Source of the DNA: an uncultured Lachnospiraceae bacterium
Lineage (GTDB): Bacteria; Bacillota; Clostridia; Lachnospirales; Lachnospiraceae
Direction: 5' to 3'
Assembly (NCBI GenBank): GCA_902767015.1
Contig: CACXFV010000158.1
Span: 1 to 45,523, forward strand
DNA length: 45,523 nt
Part shown: positions 14,062 to 23,786 of the stretch, one piece after another
Position numbering within the stretch: position 1 is the first letter of the stretch
How the letters are laid out: each line of letters begins with the position of its first letter
Notes under the pieces: generated by a model
The model's database searches: none
What the model was told of the DNA's origin: nothing
What the model saw: the letters and a program-made list of their open reading frames with translations, nothing else
Program-made: the position numbers and the translations under genes

Positions 14062-16599
14062 ATGAGAGAATATAATCTTGGCGGCAATTCTTCAGGGAGA
14101 CATTATCGTGGGGCATATGGCTCAATGGCATATGCCTCCCGATATGCCCCACGGGACAGTCAGTTAGACGATTACCTGAATGAGGAAGAAGATACCGGTG
14201 AACATCAGAAAAAAGGCAGACGTAAGCAGAGAAAATCAGGCAGGATAGGCAGGATTATTAAAAAAATTTTGCTTGTCTTGCTTTTTATACTTCTTTTGGC
14301 TTTTGTAAGTGCGGGAATCGTACTGGGAGTGGAATATCGCAAATATGAGCTGGCGGCCAGAAGAATTGTCAGAGAGGCGGGAGAGACTATATTCAAACAG
14401 AATCAGACCAGTGTGATTTATGATTGCAATGGAAATGTCATTACAGAGCTGATTGGTGAGCATGATGCGTATTATATTGAATATGGCAATATTCCCTATT
14501 TTGTAAGACAGGCGCTTATTACCAGTGAAGACAGAAATTTTTATTCACATTCAGGCGTAGATTTTAAGGCGGTAATGAGAGCGCTGGTGGTGTTGGTTCA
14601 GAATAAAGGAAAAATTACACAGGGCGGAAGTACCATTACGCAGCAGTTGGCAAGAATTATTTTCCTCTCCCATGAGGTTTCTATGGAGCGCAAGGTCAAG
14701 GAGATGTTTATTGCAAGGGAGTTGGAAAAGAAGTATTCAAAAGAACAGATACTGGAATTTTACATCAATAATATTTATTTCGGCAATGGTTTTTATGGCA
14801 TTGAGGCGGCTTCAAGAGGATACTTTAACAAGTCTGTCACGGAGCTTTCTCTGGCTGAAATGGCATTTGTGTGTTCTATTCCCAACAATCCTACCATGTA
14901 TGATCCTTTTGTCAATGGTGAGGCGACACTGGCGCGGAAGAACAGAATTTTAAGACAGATGTATGAACAGCAGGATATTGATGCACAGATGTATGAGGAG
15001 GCTTTAGATGCCACGATTGTTTTATATCCTGCCATTAATGAAAAAAATAATTATGTGGAGACATATGTGAGATATTGTGCCACTATTGCGCTGATGCAAA
15101 ATGTGGGATTTGAACTTGAATATGATTTCGGAACAAAGGAAGAACAAGAGATATATGAGAACAGATTCAATTCCTTTTATAATCAGATATCGGCAAGTCT
15201 GTATACAGGAGGGTATAAAATTTATACCAGTATAGATTTGGAAAAACAGGCCAAGCTGCAGGAAATCCTTGATGAGAAGCTTTCAGGCTATCAGGAGGTT
15301 AATGAGGAAGGAATCTATACCATGCAGGGCTCTGCTACCTGTATCGACAACAGCACGGGGAAGGTGGTTGCGATAGTGGGAGGCAGAAGTCAGGAATATA
15401 ACGGTTACACACTGAACAGGGCATACCAGAGTTATCGTCAGCCCGGAAGCACCATTAAGCCGATTTTAATTTATACACCGGCATTTGAACGCAATTTTTA
15501 TCCGGATACCATTGTGACGGATGAACCCGTTGAGAATGGTCCTGTCAATTCGCCAAATGTATATGAGGGAGATATGACACTGAGATATGCGGTGGAAAAG
15601 TCCAAGAATACCATTGCGTGGAAAATGTTTGACCAGATAGGTATCAGTACATGTATACAGTATTTGAAAAATATGGATTTTCACCGCATTGATGTAAGAG
15701 ATTATGTCCTTCCTATGTCCATAGGCGGCATGACATACGGGGTGTCAACGCTTGAAATGGCGTCAGCCTATTGTGCTCTTGAAAATGACGGAATGTTCAG
15801 GACACCGACTTGTATCACAAAGATTACAGACAATCAGGATAATATAATGATAGACAATATTAACTATCAGGCTGCCAGAAACACAACGATACAGATGAGA
15901 CAGATTTATCAGGATAATGCAGCCCATATGATGACAGATGTCCTTAAGGGCGTTCTGATAAGCGGTACAGGGCGCAATTATAATATTGATAATGCTATTT
16001 GTGCGGCAAAGACAGGAACGACAAATGATAATAAAGACGTATGGTTCGTAGGATATAGCGGATATTATACCACGGCTGTATGGGTAGGATATGATCTGCC
16101 TCAGATTATTAATGATGGGTATGGAAATACATGCTCCGGCAATATCTGGAGGGAATATATGGCTTATCTTCATGAGGGACTTCCGGTCATAGATTTTGTA
16201 CCATATGTAGGGGAGGACGGAAGACTGAGCAATGGTGAGGAAACCACGGAGGAGATAACTACGGAGTCAGAGACGACGGAGATTGCGATATATACAGAGA
16301 GTCCTACGGACATTCCGCCGATAGAGATAACAGAACAGAATAGTGACGAAAATCAGAATCAGGGAAATCCCGGTGATGAAACAGTCAGTGAATATGGTGG
16401 CAATGCAGGAGAATCCATTGGGCAGGACATGAACAGGGAAAATCCGCCGACACAGGAGACGACGGAAGAACATACGACAGAGCAGGAGACTACCTCAAGA
16501 AGAAAGGGAAACTATGTTCCATCAGGTCCAAGTTATCGGAAAAATAATGAAGCGCCGGGGGGGGCTGACAATGGTGTGTATCAGGAATACTGGGGATGA
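14062..16599 (+). CDS. Class A penicillin-binding protein (transglycosylase-transpeptidase)
   Basis: The 845-residue bifunctional peptidoglycan synthase has a basic cytoplasmic tail (1-67), one membrane anchor (~68-92), a GT51 glycosyltransferase domain and a transpeptidase domain. GT51 motifs are SEDRNFYSHSGVD (catalytic Glu156), GGSTITQQLA and the KVKEMFIARELEKKYSKEQIL block. Transpeptidase motifs are STIK (Ser463 nucleophile), SKN (514-516) and KTGT (650-653). The last ~110 residues are a low-complexity Thr/Glu/Asn-rich tail outside the membrane. The start ATG has only a weak purine-rich ribosome binding site. The gene follows the tandem repeat region. It is likely to elongate and cross-link the cell wall. 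Confidence 0.95.
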   Translation: MREYNLGGNSSGRHYRGAYGSMAYASRYAPRDSQLDDYLNEEEDTGEHQKKGRRKQRKSGRIGRIIKKILLVLLFILLLAFVSAGIVLGVEYRKYELAARRIVREAGETIFKQNQTSVIYDCNGNVITELIGEHDAYYIEYGNIPYFVRQALITSEDRNFYSHSGVDFKAVMRALVVLVQNKGKITQGGSTITQQLARIIFLSHEVSMERKVKEMFIARELEKKYSKEQILEFYINNIYFGNGFYGIEAASRGYFNKSVTELSLAEMAFVCSIPNNPTMYDPFVNGEATLARKNRILRQMYEQQDIDAQMYEEALDATIVLYPAINEKNNYVETYVRYCATIALMQNVGFELEYDFGTKEEQEIYENRFNSFYNQISASLYTGGYKIYTSIDLEKQAKLQEILDEKLSGYQEVNEEGIYTMQGSATCIDNSTGKVVAIVGGRSQEYNGYTLNRAYQSYRQPGSTIKPILIYTPAFERNFYPDTIVTDEPVENGPVNSPNVYEGDMTLRYAVEKSKNTIAWKMFDQIGISTCIQYLKNMDFHRIDVRDYVLPMSIGGMTYGVSTLEMASAYCALENDGMFRTPTCITKITDNQDNIMIDNINYQAARNTTIQMRQIYQDNAAHMMTDVLKGVLISGTGRNYNIDNAICAAKTGTTNDNKDVWFVGYSGYYTTAVWVGYDLPQIINDGYGNTCSGNIWREYMAYLHEGLPVIDFVPYVGEDGRLSNGEETTEEITTESETTEIAIYTESPTDIPPIEITEQNSDENQNQGNPGDETVSEYGGNAGESIGQDMNRENPPTQETTEEHTTEQETTSRRKGNYVPSGPSYRKNNEAPGGADNGVYQEYWG

Positions 16600-16691
16600 T
16601 ATTGAACTTCTAAAATATTGAACTTTTCATGGATGAACTGCTGTTGAGGTATTGAACTTTTATAGAAAGATATTGAACTTATTTTGAACTT
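16600..16691 (+). repeat. Array of TATTGAACTT repeats upstream of the HTH-aminotransferase
   Basis: Four identical TATTGAACTT copies start at 16600, 16616, 16650 and 16671, and a TTTTGAACTT variant at 16682; a partial copy (ATGAACT) lies at 16633. All are in the same orientation. The last two overlap the -35 box and spacer of the promoter, with starts 11 bp apart. They look like regulator-binding sites rather than random sequence. Confidence 0.7.
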
Positions 16692-16701
16692 ATGGTAGAA
16701 T
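16673..16701 (+). promoter_or_regulatory. Promoter of the HTH-aminotransferase gene
   Basis: TTGAAC (16673-16678) and TAGAAT (16696-16701) are spaced by 17 bp. The -35 is itself part of a TATTGAACTT repeat and another copy fills the spacer, so a bound protein would block or modulate polymerase. Confidence 0.6.
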
Positions 16702-16738
16702 GCCTTATATCAGACAGGAAGGGAATGAGAGGCGATAG

Positions 16739-18253
16739 ATGGATACATTTTCAAACAGATTAAAGGCGATAATGGCTGAAAAGAATTTAAAGCAGATTGA
16801 TGTCATCAGACTGGTGGAGAGTGCCGGCAAAGAAAGCGGCATCAAAATTGGAAAAAGTCACATGAGCCAGTATATCAGTGGTAAGACAGTTCCAAGGCAG
16901 GATATTATGTCTGTGTTGGCAAAGGCATTGGAAGTGGATGAAAAGTGGCTGAAGGGCGAACTTTCAAGTGCACCTGTTGGTGACAGTGAAAAAAATATAA
17001 GTGAAAAGATAAAAATCAGTGAGGCAGGAGGCAGAACGATGAAAGAATTTAAAAAGTCATGTAAATTGGATAATGTATTGTATGATGTGAGGGGGCCTGT
17101 TGTGGATGAGGCAAACAGGATGATAGATGCAGGAATGAATATTTTGAAGTTAAATATCGGGAATCCGGCACCGTTTGGTTTCAGTACGCCGGAGGAGGTC
17201 ATTTTTGATATGCGTCAGCAACTTACGGAATGTGAGGGATATTCCGATTCAAAGGGGCTGTTTGCGGCGAGAAAGGCAATTATGCAGTATTCACAGCTCA
17301 AGAATTTACCTAATGTGGAAATATCTGATATTTACACGGGAAATGGCGTGAGTGAGCTGATTAATCTTTGTATGCAGGCATTATTGGATGAGGGGGATGA
17401 GATATTAATTCCGTCACCGGATTATCCTCTGTGGACGGCAACGGCTACATTGGCAGGTGGAAAGGTAGTTCACTACATATGTGATGAGGAATCGGAGTGG
17501 TATCCTGATTTGCAGGATATGGAGAAGAAGATTACTGACAGGACGAAGGCAATTGTCATAATCAATCCCAATAATCCCACAGGGGCATTATATCCGAAAG
17601 AAGTGCTGGAGAAAATCGTAGAGCTTGCCAGAAGACATCACTTGATGATTTTCTCTGACGAGATCTATGACCGGCTGGTAATGGATGACTATGAGCACGT
17701 ATCCATAGCTTCTCTTGCACCGGATTTGTTCTGTGTAACATTTAGTGGTCTTTCAAAGTCGCATATGATAGCAGGTTTTAGAATCGGATGGATGGTTCTC
17801 AGTGGCAACAAGGCGATTGCAAAGGATTATATAGAGGGACTGAATATGCTGTCAAATATGAGACTTTGCTCGAACGTGCCGGCACAGTCCATTGTTCAGA
17901 CGGCACTGGGAGGCTATCAGAGCGTGAAGAATTACATCGTGCCGGGCGGCAGGATTTATGAGCAGAGAGAGTATGTCTATAAGGCACTCAATGAGATACC
18001 GGGAATCAGTGCCGTGAAGCCGAAGGCAGCATTTTATATCTTCCCGAAGATTGATGTGAAGAAGTTCAATATCACCAATGATGAACAGTTTGCTGTGGAT
18101 TTCTTAAGGGAAAAGAAGGTGCTCATTGTTCAGGGAAGTGGGTTTAACTGGAATAAGCCGGATCATTTCAGGGTGGTATATCTTCCGAGAATCGAAGTAC
18201 TTGAGGATGCGATGAAAAAACTGGGTGAATTTATGAGTAGTTATAAGCAGTAG
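16739..18253 (+). CDS. XRE-HTH domain fused to a PLP-dependent aminotransferase (AlaA-like)
   Basis: The 504-residue protein joins an N-terminal XRE-type DNA-binding domain (~1-75, ending WLKGE) to a fold-type I aminotransferase (~101-504). The enzyme part has NPNNPTGALY, the PLP lysine Lys340 in SGLSKSHMIAGFRIGW, and the final VVYLPR. It is closest in look to alanine aminotransferases, which move amino groups between glutamate and pyruvate. A linker of ~25 residues joins the domains. The design suggests a metabolic enzyme that may sense its substrate or PLP and regulate transcription. An excellent internal ribosome binding site and ATG at 17039 could also make the enzyme alone. Unlike MocR/GabR regulators, the DNA-binding part is XRE-type, not GntR-type. 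Confidence 0.93.
   Translation: MDTFSNRLKAIMAEKNLKQIDVIRLVESAGKESGIKIGKSHMSQYISGKTVPRQDIMSVLAKALEVDEKWLKGELSSAPVGDSEKNISEKIKISEAGGRTMKEFKKSCKLDNVLYDVRGPVVDEANRMIDAGMNILKLNIGNPAPFGFSTPEEVIFDMRQQLTECEGYSDSKGLFAARKAIMQYSQLKNLPNVEISDIYTGNGVSELINLCMQALLDEGDEILIPSPDYPLWTATATLAGGKVVHYICDEESEWYPDLQDMEKKITDRTKAIVIINPNNPTGALYPKEVLEKIVELARRHHLMIFSDEIYDRLVMDDYEHVSIASLAPDLFCVTFSGLSKSHMIAGFRIGWMVLSGNKAIAKDYIEGLNMLSNMRLCSNVPAQSIVQTALGGYQSVKNYIVPGGRIYEQREYVYKALNEIPGISAVKPKAAFYIFPKIDVKKFNITNDEQFAVDFLREKKVLIVQGSGFNWNKPDHFRVVYLPRIEVLEDAMKKLGEFMSSYKQ
17026..17041 (+). promoter_or_regulatory. Strong internal ribosome binding site and in-frame ATG
   Basis: A perfect AGGAGG (17026-17031) lies 7 nt before an ATG at 17039-17041 that is in frame (codon 101) and sits exactly at the start of the aminotransferase domain. 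It could produce a stand-alone ~404-residue enzyme, or be the relic of two formerly separate genes. Confidence 0.6.
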
Positions 18254-18310
18254 ACATTGTGAAGCGTAGCATATTGGAACCGGTATACGGATAAGATAAG
18301 GAAAAAAGTA

Positions 18311-19183
18311 TCAGGCCTGCGGGGAATACTCTGACGAGACAGAGTATTCCCCGGTTCCGTTTCCGGTTATTACGATTGTTCCATACTCACTGGTGCGGTA
18401 AGTAGTGGCATCTGCCTTCGTAAGAAGCGCCAACAGTTTATTTTCAGCAGGCTCCTCTGTACTGTCAGTGATAACGGCGATTTTGGGAGATACTGATGAG
18501 ATAAGTTCATCGGAATTACCCGCCTTATTTCCGTGGTGCGGCACTTTAAGAATATCATACTGTCCATGGGAGGAAGCGAGGTAGCTTTTGATGCCGTCTT
18601 TTTCGATATCACCTGCAAAGAGGTAGGAATCTTTGTCATATTTGGCGGATACGACCAAAGACATATCGTTGTCGTTCGGTTCTTTTCCATCCTCTGTGGA
18701 ATACGTTACAGAAGAGGCAAAAATCTGCCATGAAACATCGGCAAGCTGAAAGGCAATATCACCGGAGACACGCTGTGTGTTGATGTGAAGTGTGTCTGTG
18801 GCAGAGATTAACATACGATAACATTTATTGTCTCCCTCATAATCAGGAAGATATAGCGTACCAATGGAAAAATTTTCCATAATATAGGGAGCACCGCCTG
18901 CGTGGTCCTTGTCATAGTGAGTGATGATAAAATAGTCGATAGTCGATATCTCTCTGGCACTAAGGGATTCGATGATTTCATCAGAGGTGGCGGCATATCC
19001 GGAGTCGATTAAGACGGTGGTATCGTCTTTTTCAATCAGGATACAGTCGCCTTTTCCGACATCAAAGAAGGTAACCGTCATTTCACTGTTTTTAGAGTGG
19101 TCATTGGAGGAAGTTTTATGACAACTGCATACAGTTATTGTAAAAAATACAATGATTGATACGATACAGGTTATTTTTTTCAT
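18311..19183 (-). CDS. Secreted MBL-fold hydrolase (ComEC C-terminal-like), probable lipoprotein
   Basis: The 290-residue protein has a signal segment (KKITCIVSIIVFFTITVCSC) whose VCSC resembles a lipobox. The metallo-beta-lactamase fold shows THYDKDHAGG (His89, Asp91, Asp93, His94) as metal ligands and KVPHHGNKAGNS later, both typical of the ComEC/Rec2-related MBL group. In ComEC this domain is thought to act on DNA; stand-alone exported forms are common in Clostridia but of unknown substrate. AAAGGAG precedes the ATG. The gene is convergent with the HTH-aminotransferase gene and divergent from aroA. A 14-bp palindrome lies inside its final codons. Confidence 0.85.
   Translation of the reverse strand: MKKITCIVSIIVFFTITVCSCHKTSSNDHSKNSEMTVTFFDVGKGDCILIEKDDTTVLIDSGYAATSDEIIESLSAREISTIDYFIITHYDKDHAGGAPYIMENFSIGTLYLPDYEGDNKCYRMLISATDTLHINTQRVSGDIAFQLADVSWQIFASSVTYSTEDGKEPNDNDMSLVVSAKYDKDSYLFAGDIEKDGIKSYLASSHGQYDILKVPHHGNKAGNSDELISSVSPKIAVITDSTEEPAENKLLALLTKADATTYRTSEYGTIVITGNGTGEYSVSSEYSPQA
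18320..18353. repeat. 14-bp perfect inverted repeat at the end of the MBL gene
   Basis: CGGGGAATACTCTG (18320-18333) pairs with CAGAGTATTCCCCG (18340-18353) around a 6-nt loop. It lies within the last codons of the minus-strand gene, between two convergent genes. On the minus strand a run of six T residues follows about 13 nt after the stem, so it may act as a terminator, but the spacing is not classic. Confidence 0.65.
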
Positions 19184-19351
19184 AGGGGTGCTCTCCTTTT
19201 AGATTGATTTGCCGTAACAGTCCCACCGTGAATCAAAAGATACAAAAAACATTGATTACAGACTGTTCCGTATTTGTCTTTAATTATACATGGAATTTAT
19301 TAAAAATAAATGAAAATTAAATAAAAAGTGTGAAAAAAGAAGATGATATGT

Positions 19352-19357
19352 TACAAT
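19352..19357 (+). promoter_or_regulatory. Possible -10 box before aroA
   Basis: TACAAT at 19352-19357 lies ~105 bp before the aroA start; the best -35 at 17 bp is poor (TGTGAA). The rest of the 280-bp gap between the divergent genes is AT-rich with nothing else recognised. Confidence 0.25.
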
Positions 19358-19463
19358 AGCGTTATTGTTAATATTCACCGGTACCCTATACATGCATTTT
19401 GCAGGCACGATGATTTTTTCACAGATGTTTGTGAAGGACCGGTGGAGTAGAAATGAGGTAAAT

Positions 19464-21092
19464 ATGGTAAAATTGTATGATATGCCCAAAAGGATATATA
19501 GGATTAGGGGGGATAAGCGGAAGGAATTAGCAGATAGGCGCCAATGGTTAATGGATTTATTGCTAAGGGTTGAAGAAGAGATGAGAAAGGCAGAGGGATG
19601 CCTCTATTATCATTATGCGGCTGATATAGAAGGAGCACATCAGCTTTCTCTCAGTGAGATATGGGAGAAAAAGGAAGACAGGAAAGCAGAAGAGGAGGTG
19701 CTGACAAAAGAGTTACTGGAGAAGATAAAGCAGGTCAGAGAGAACTATGTCGATGAGATTGCCATAGAGGAACATCAGGTTTATGTACCGCCAAGGAGAC
19801 TTAACGATATCAGAAACCATGAGGTGACATTGAATGCGGTTGTCAGTGTTCCGGGCTCTAAGAGTATGACCAACAGGGCATTGCTGTTAGCAGCACTCTC
19901 GGAGGGGGAGGTGGTACTTGAGGGAGTGCTGTTTAGCGATGATTCCAGACACTTTTTATCCTGTCTTGCTGCACTTGGTTTTGAACTGGAGATAAATGAG
20001 AAGGAGCGGCAGGTCAGGGTGAGAGGAGAAGGGGGCAGAATACCGTTTAAAGAGGCAGTGGTAGACGTGGGAAGCGCGGGAACTGCCGCAAGATTTATCA
20101 CTGCCATGTTGGCGCTGTCAGATGGCAGATACACTATTCAATGCTCCGGGCAGATGGAGAGACGGCCCATGCAGACATTGTTTGAGGTACTGGAGAAAAT
20201 GGGGGCAGACTTTCAGTATCTTCATAAAGAGGGGCATCTTCCTGTAATTGTCACGGGAAGCAGGTACCGGCAGGAGAGACAGAAGTGTTCCGGCAGTCTT
20301 TCAATGGACATCAGCAAGAGTACCCAGTTTTTAAGTGCCATGCTCATGGTCCTTCCTGTGGGAGATTTGGATATTGATATCAGAATCACAAGTGAGAAGA
20401 AGACAGGCGCGTACATTGATATCACTATGGCGATGTTGAAGGAGTTTGGAATAGAGGCAGCTTTTGATGGGGAGGAATATCATATTCGCGGTGGTCAGAG
20501 GATGAACAGAGCCAGATATGTAATTGAGCCGGATGTATCGGCAGCATGTTACTTTTTTGCGGCGGCGGCAATGACGGGAGGAAGTGTGACGGTTCGGAAT
20601 GTATTCTCTCATTCGCTTCAGGGAGATATACGTTTTCTTGAGGTTTTAAAGCAGATTGGCTGCAAGGTAATGCAGACGCAAGAGGGAATCTGTGTGGAGG
20701 GACCAAAGGATGGACGATATGATGGGGTGGAGGTGGATATGAATAATTTTTCTGATCAGGCACTTACTTTGGCGGCAGTGGCAGCATTTGCCGGGACTGA
20801 TACAATCATCCGGAATATTTCGCATATTCGTGGTCAGGAATGTGACAGAATGAGCGCCATCGTCAATGAACTGGGAAGATGCGGTATCAAAGCATCCCAG
20901 ACGGAGACGGATATAGTAATACATCCCGGAGTGGTACATGGAGCGGTCATTGAGACATATGATGACCATAGGGTAGCGATGGCTTTTCAGCTGCTGTCCC
21001 TTAGAACAGAGGGAATCGTCATAGATAATCCTATGTGCTGTAAAAAAACATTTGAAAACTACTATGAGGTATTCGAAGAAATGTTACATTAG
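19464..21092 (+). CDS. aroA: 3-phosphoshikimate 1-carboxyvinyltransferase (EPSP synthase) with N-terminal extension
   Basis: The enzyme makes EPSP from shikimate-3-phosphate and PEP in the aromatic amino acid pathway. From about residue 120 it is a normal EPSP synthase with all key motifs: PGSKSMTNR (Lys133, Arg138), GSAGTAARF, RRPM, SKSTQF, PDVSAACYF, GQECDR, DDHRVAMAF and the final CCKKTF. The first ~115 residues are extra compared with the usual ~430-residue enzyme. They are highly charged and helical (KRKELADRRQWLMDLLLRVEEEM, then a KKEDRKAEEEVLTKEL coil) and match no domain I know; a chorismate mutase fold was considered but not supported. The ATG at 19464 has GAGG 5 nt upstream. Earlier in-frame starts exist back to 19365. 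No other shikimate gene is nearby. Confidence 0.92.
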   Translation: MVKLYDMPKRIYRIRGDKRKELADRRQWLMDLLLRVEEEMRKAEGCLYYHYAADIEGAHQLSLSEIWEKKEDRKAEEEVLTKELLEKIKQVRENYVDEIAIEEHQVYVPPRRLNDIRNHEVTLNAVVSVPGSKSMTNRALLLAALSEGEVVLEGVLFSDDSRHFLSCLAALGFELEINEKERQVRVRGEGGRIPFKEAVVDVGSAGTAARFITAMLALSDGRYTIQCSGQMERRPMQTLFEVLEKMGADFQYLHKEGHLPVIVTGSRYRQERQKCSGSLSMDISKSTQFLSAMLMVLPVGDLDIDIRITSEKKTGAYIDITMAMLKEFGIEAAFDGEEYHIRGGQRMNRARYVIEPDVSAACYFFAAAAMTGGSVTVRNVFSHSLQGDIRFLEVLKQIGCKVMQTQEGICVEGPKDGRYDGVEVDMNNFSDQALTLAAVAAFAGTDTIIRNISHIRGQECDRMSAIVNELGRCGIKASQTETDIVIHPGVVHGAVIETYDDHRVAMAFQLLSLRTEGIVIDNPMCCKKTFENYYEVFEEMLH

Positions 21093-21129
21093 TAGCAACA
21101 GTCCGGCCGCGTTATCCGCAAAGTATTTC

Positions 21130-21157
21130 TTGACAAAGAATAGCTATATGCTAAAAT
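21130..21157 (+). promoter_or_regulatory. Promoter of leuS
   Basis: TTGACA (21130-21135) and TAAAAT (21152-21157) are spaced by 16 bp and give a leader of about 135 nt before leuS. Confidence 0.7.
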
Positions 21158-21175
21158 AAATCAGTGTATGCCTTA

Positions 21176-21223
21176 CAACTGATGACATGTGAGTAAATGG
21201 CACGCAGGAGACAGAATCAGTTG
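21176..21223 (+). promoter_or_regulatory. Inverted repeat in the leuS leader
   Basis: CAACTGAT (21176-21183) and ATCAGTTG (21216-21223) are perfect inverted arms 32 nt apart within the predicted leuS 5' leader. No T-box sequence is present. It could form a leader stem of unknown role. Confidence 0.35.
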
Positions 21224-21298
21224 CGATGAAGGAAAGTATATCTAATAGAAATAATGAATAAAGCAATAAAATTGTGATATCAGGAGGATTTAAACGAG

Positions 21299-23728
21299 AT
21301 GGAAAATGGTATGAATAAAGCGTATGCGCCGAAGCGTATAGAGAAGAAGTGGCAGGATATATGGGATACAGAGAAGGCATTTGCGGCAACGAATGATTTC
21401 AGCAAGCCGAAGTATTATGCACTTGTAGAATTTCCTTATCCGTCAGGGCAGGGACTCCATGTGGGACACCCAAGACCATATACGGCGTTAGATATTGTTT
21501 CGCGTAAGAGGAGAATGCAGGGGTATAACGTATTATATCCGATGGGTTGGGATGCGTTTGGTCTTCCTACGGAGAATTACGCCATTAAGAACAAGATTCA
21601 TCCGAAGGTAGTTACACAGAATAATGTTGCAAGATTTAAAGAACAGTTAAAGTCATTGGGATTTTCATTTGACTGGAACAGAGAGGTTAATACGACAGAT
21701 CCGGACTATTACAAATGGACACAGTGGATTTTCCTTAAATTGTTCAAGGCAGGACTTGCCTATAAGAAGGAGATGCCGATTAACTGGTGTACATCGTGTA
21801 AGGTGGGGCTTGCCAATGAGGAGGTTGTCAATGGTGTCTGCGAGAGATGTGGAAGTGAAGTAGTCCGCAAGGTAAAGAGCGAGTGGATGCTCAAGATTAC
21901 CGATTATGCTGATAAACTGATAGAGGGACTGGATACGGTTGATTATATCGAAAGGGTAAAAGTATCACAGAAGAACTGGATCGGTCGTTCCGAGGGCGCT
22001 GAGGTGGATTTTAAACTCAAAGACAGAGAGGATACCCTGAGAGTCTATACGACACGACCGGACACATTATTTGGTGCCACTTATATGGTAGTTTCTCCGG
22101 AGCATCCGTATATTGATAAATATAAAGAAGATATCACCAACTGGGATGAGATTATAAAGTATCGCGACCAGGCGGCGAAAAAGTCAGATTTTGAGAGAAC
22201 AGAGCTTGCCAAGGATAAAACAGGTGTTGTACTGGGAGGCATTACCGCAGTGAATCCTGTAAACGGAAAAGAAATTCCGATATGGGTTTCGGACTATGTA
22301 TTGATGACATATGGAACAGGTGCCATTATGGCTGTGCCTGCCCATGATGAGAGAGACTGGGAATTTGCTAAGAAGTTTGGACTTCCGATTATTCAGGTGG
22401 TGGAAAGTAAAGAGGGAGCAGTGGATGTTAACGAAGCAGCTTTTACGGATGTTGCCACAGGAAAGATGATAAATTCTGATTTCTTAAATGATTTGGAGGT
22501 TACGCAGGCAAAAGAAAAGATAAAGGAATTTCTTGAAGAGAAGGGAATCGGCGCAAGAAAGGTTAATTTTAAGTTGAGAGACTGGGTATTTTCAAGACAG
22601 CGTTACTGGGGTGAGCCAATTCCGATTATCTGTTGCGACAAGTGTGGTTTTGTGCCGCTTGATGAGAGTGAACTGCCGTTAGAGCTGCCGGAGGTGGAAA
22701 GCTATATGCCGACCGATAATGGAGAATCACCGTTGGCAGCCATGACTGACTGGGTAAATGTCAAGTGTCCTTGCTGTGGCGGTCCGGCAAAGCGTGAGAC
22801 AGACACAATGCCGCAGTGGGCAGGCTCCTCATGGTATTTCTTGAGATATACGGATCCGGATAACAAAGAGGCACTTGCGAGTCCGGAAGCACTGAAATAC
22901 TGGCTTCCTGTAGACTGGTATAATGGGGGAATGGAGCATACGACACTTCATTTATTATATTCCCGTTTCTGGCACAGATTTTTATTTGACGAGGGTGTTG
23001 TGCCGACAAAGGAGCCATACCAGAAGAGAACTTCCCATGGAATGATTCTCGGAGAAAATGGAGAGAAGATGTCTAAGTCCAGAGGAAATGTTGTCAATCC
23101 TGATGATATCGTTAACGACTATGGTGCAGATACGCTTAGAACCTATGAGATGTTTATCGGTGCTTTTGACTTGAGCGCATCATGGTCAGAACAGGGCGTG
23201 AAGGGATGTCGTCGTTTCCTTGAGAGAGTATGGAAGCTTCAGGAGATTGTGACAGATGACATGGGTTATTCGGCTGCCATGGAGACAAAGATGCATCAGA
23301 CGATAAAGAAGGTTACAAACGATTTTGAAAGTCTCAAGTTCAATACTGCGATTGCGGCAATGATGGCGCTGATTAATGATTTTTATAAAAATGAAAGCCT
23401 CACAAAAGGAGAGTTTAAGACACTTATCACGCTGTTAAATCCTGTTGCTCCTCATATTACGGAGGAATTATGGGAGAATATGGGATTTGAAGGAAGGCTG
23501 TATGAAACCTCATGGCCGGAATATGATGAGGTAAAAACGGTTGAAAATACAGTGGAGATTGCCGTTCAGATTAATGGAAAGACAAAGGCTGCCATAGAGG
23601 TTGCAAAGGATGAGGCAAAAGATAGCGCTATTGCAAAGGCGAAAGCGGCAATTGCAGATAAACTGACGGGAAATGTAGTTAAAGAAATCTATGTTCCGGG
23701 AAGGATTGTTAATATCGTTATGAAATAA
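21299..23728 (+). CDS. leuS: Leucyl-tRNA synthetase
   Basis: The 809-residue class I synthetase charges tRNA-Leu. The HIGH motif is HVGH (residues 54-57) and the KMSKS loop begins at Lys590. A zinc finger-like CTSC...CERC insertion and the CP1 editing domain ([20 protein letters not shown]) are both present, so mischarged products can be cleared. The C-terminal anticodon-binding and tail regions are complete and end in [12 protein letters not shown], as expected. The start has AGGAGG 10 nt upstream. It has its own promoter and a leader with an inverted repeat. The next gene follows after ~60 bp without a terminator, so the membrane genes downstream may be partly co-transcribed. Confidence 0.97.
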   Translation: MENGMNKAYAPKRIEKKWQDIWDTEKAFAATNDFSKPKYYALVEFPYPSGQGLHVGHPRPYTALDIVSRKRRMQGYNVLYPMGWDAFGLPTENYAIKNKIHPKVVTQNNVARFKEQLKSLGFSFDWNREVNTTDPDYYKWTQWIFLKLFKAGLAYKKEMPINWCTSCKVGLANEEVVNGVCERCGSEVVRKVKSEWMLKITDYADKLIEGLDTVDYIERVKVSQKNWIGRSEGAEVDFKLKDREDTLRVYTTRPDTLFGATYMVVSPEHPYIDKYKEDITNWDEIIKYRDQAAKKSDFERTELAKDKTGVVLGGITAVNPVNGKEIPIWVSDYVLMTYGTGAIMAVPAHDERDWEFAKKFGLPIIQVVESKEGAVDVNEAAFTDVATGKMINSDFLNDLEVTQAKEKIKEFLEEKGIGARKVNFKLRDWVFSRQRYWGEPIPIICCDKCGFVPLDESELPLELPEVESYMPTDNGESPLAAMTDWVNVKCPCCGGPAKRETDTMPQWAGSSWYFLRYTDPDNKEALASPEALKYWLPVDWYNGGMEHTTLHLLYSRFWHRFLFDEGVVPTKEPYQKRTSHGMILGENGEKMSKSRGNVVNPDDIVNDYGADTLRTYEMFIGAFDLSASWSEQGVKGCRRFLERVWKLQEIVTDDMGYSAAMETKMHQTIKKVTNDFESLKFNTAIAAMMALINDFYKNESLTKGEFKTLITLLNPVAPHITEELWENMGFEGRLYETSWPEYDEVKTVENTVEIAVQINGKTKAAIEVAKDEAKDSAIAKAKAAIADKLTGNVVKEIYVPGRIVNIVMK

Positions 23729-23786
23729 GAATTTGCTTGCCATAAACTTGATATGCGCAAAAATCAGCGCAGAAATGAGGGAAAAA

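Noticed and set aside
19464-19815. Chorismate mutase (AroQ) domain fused to EPSP synthase
   Set aside because: The charged helices have superficial similarity in length, but the conserved Arg/Lys/Glu pattern of AroQ could not be found.
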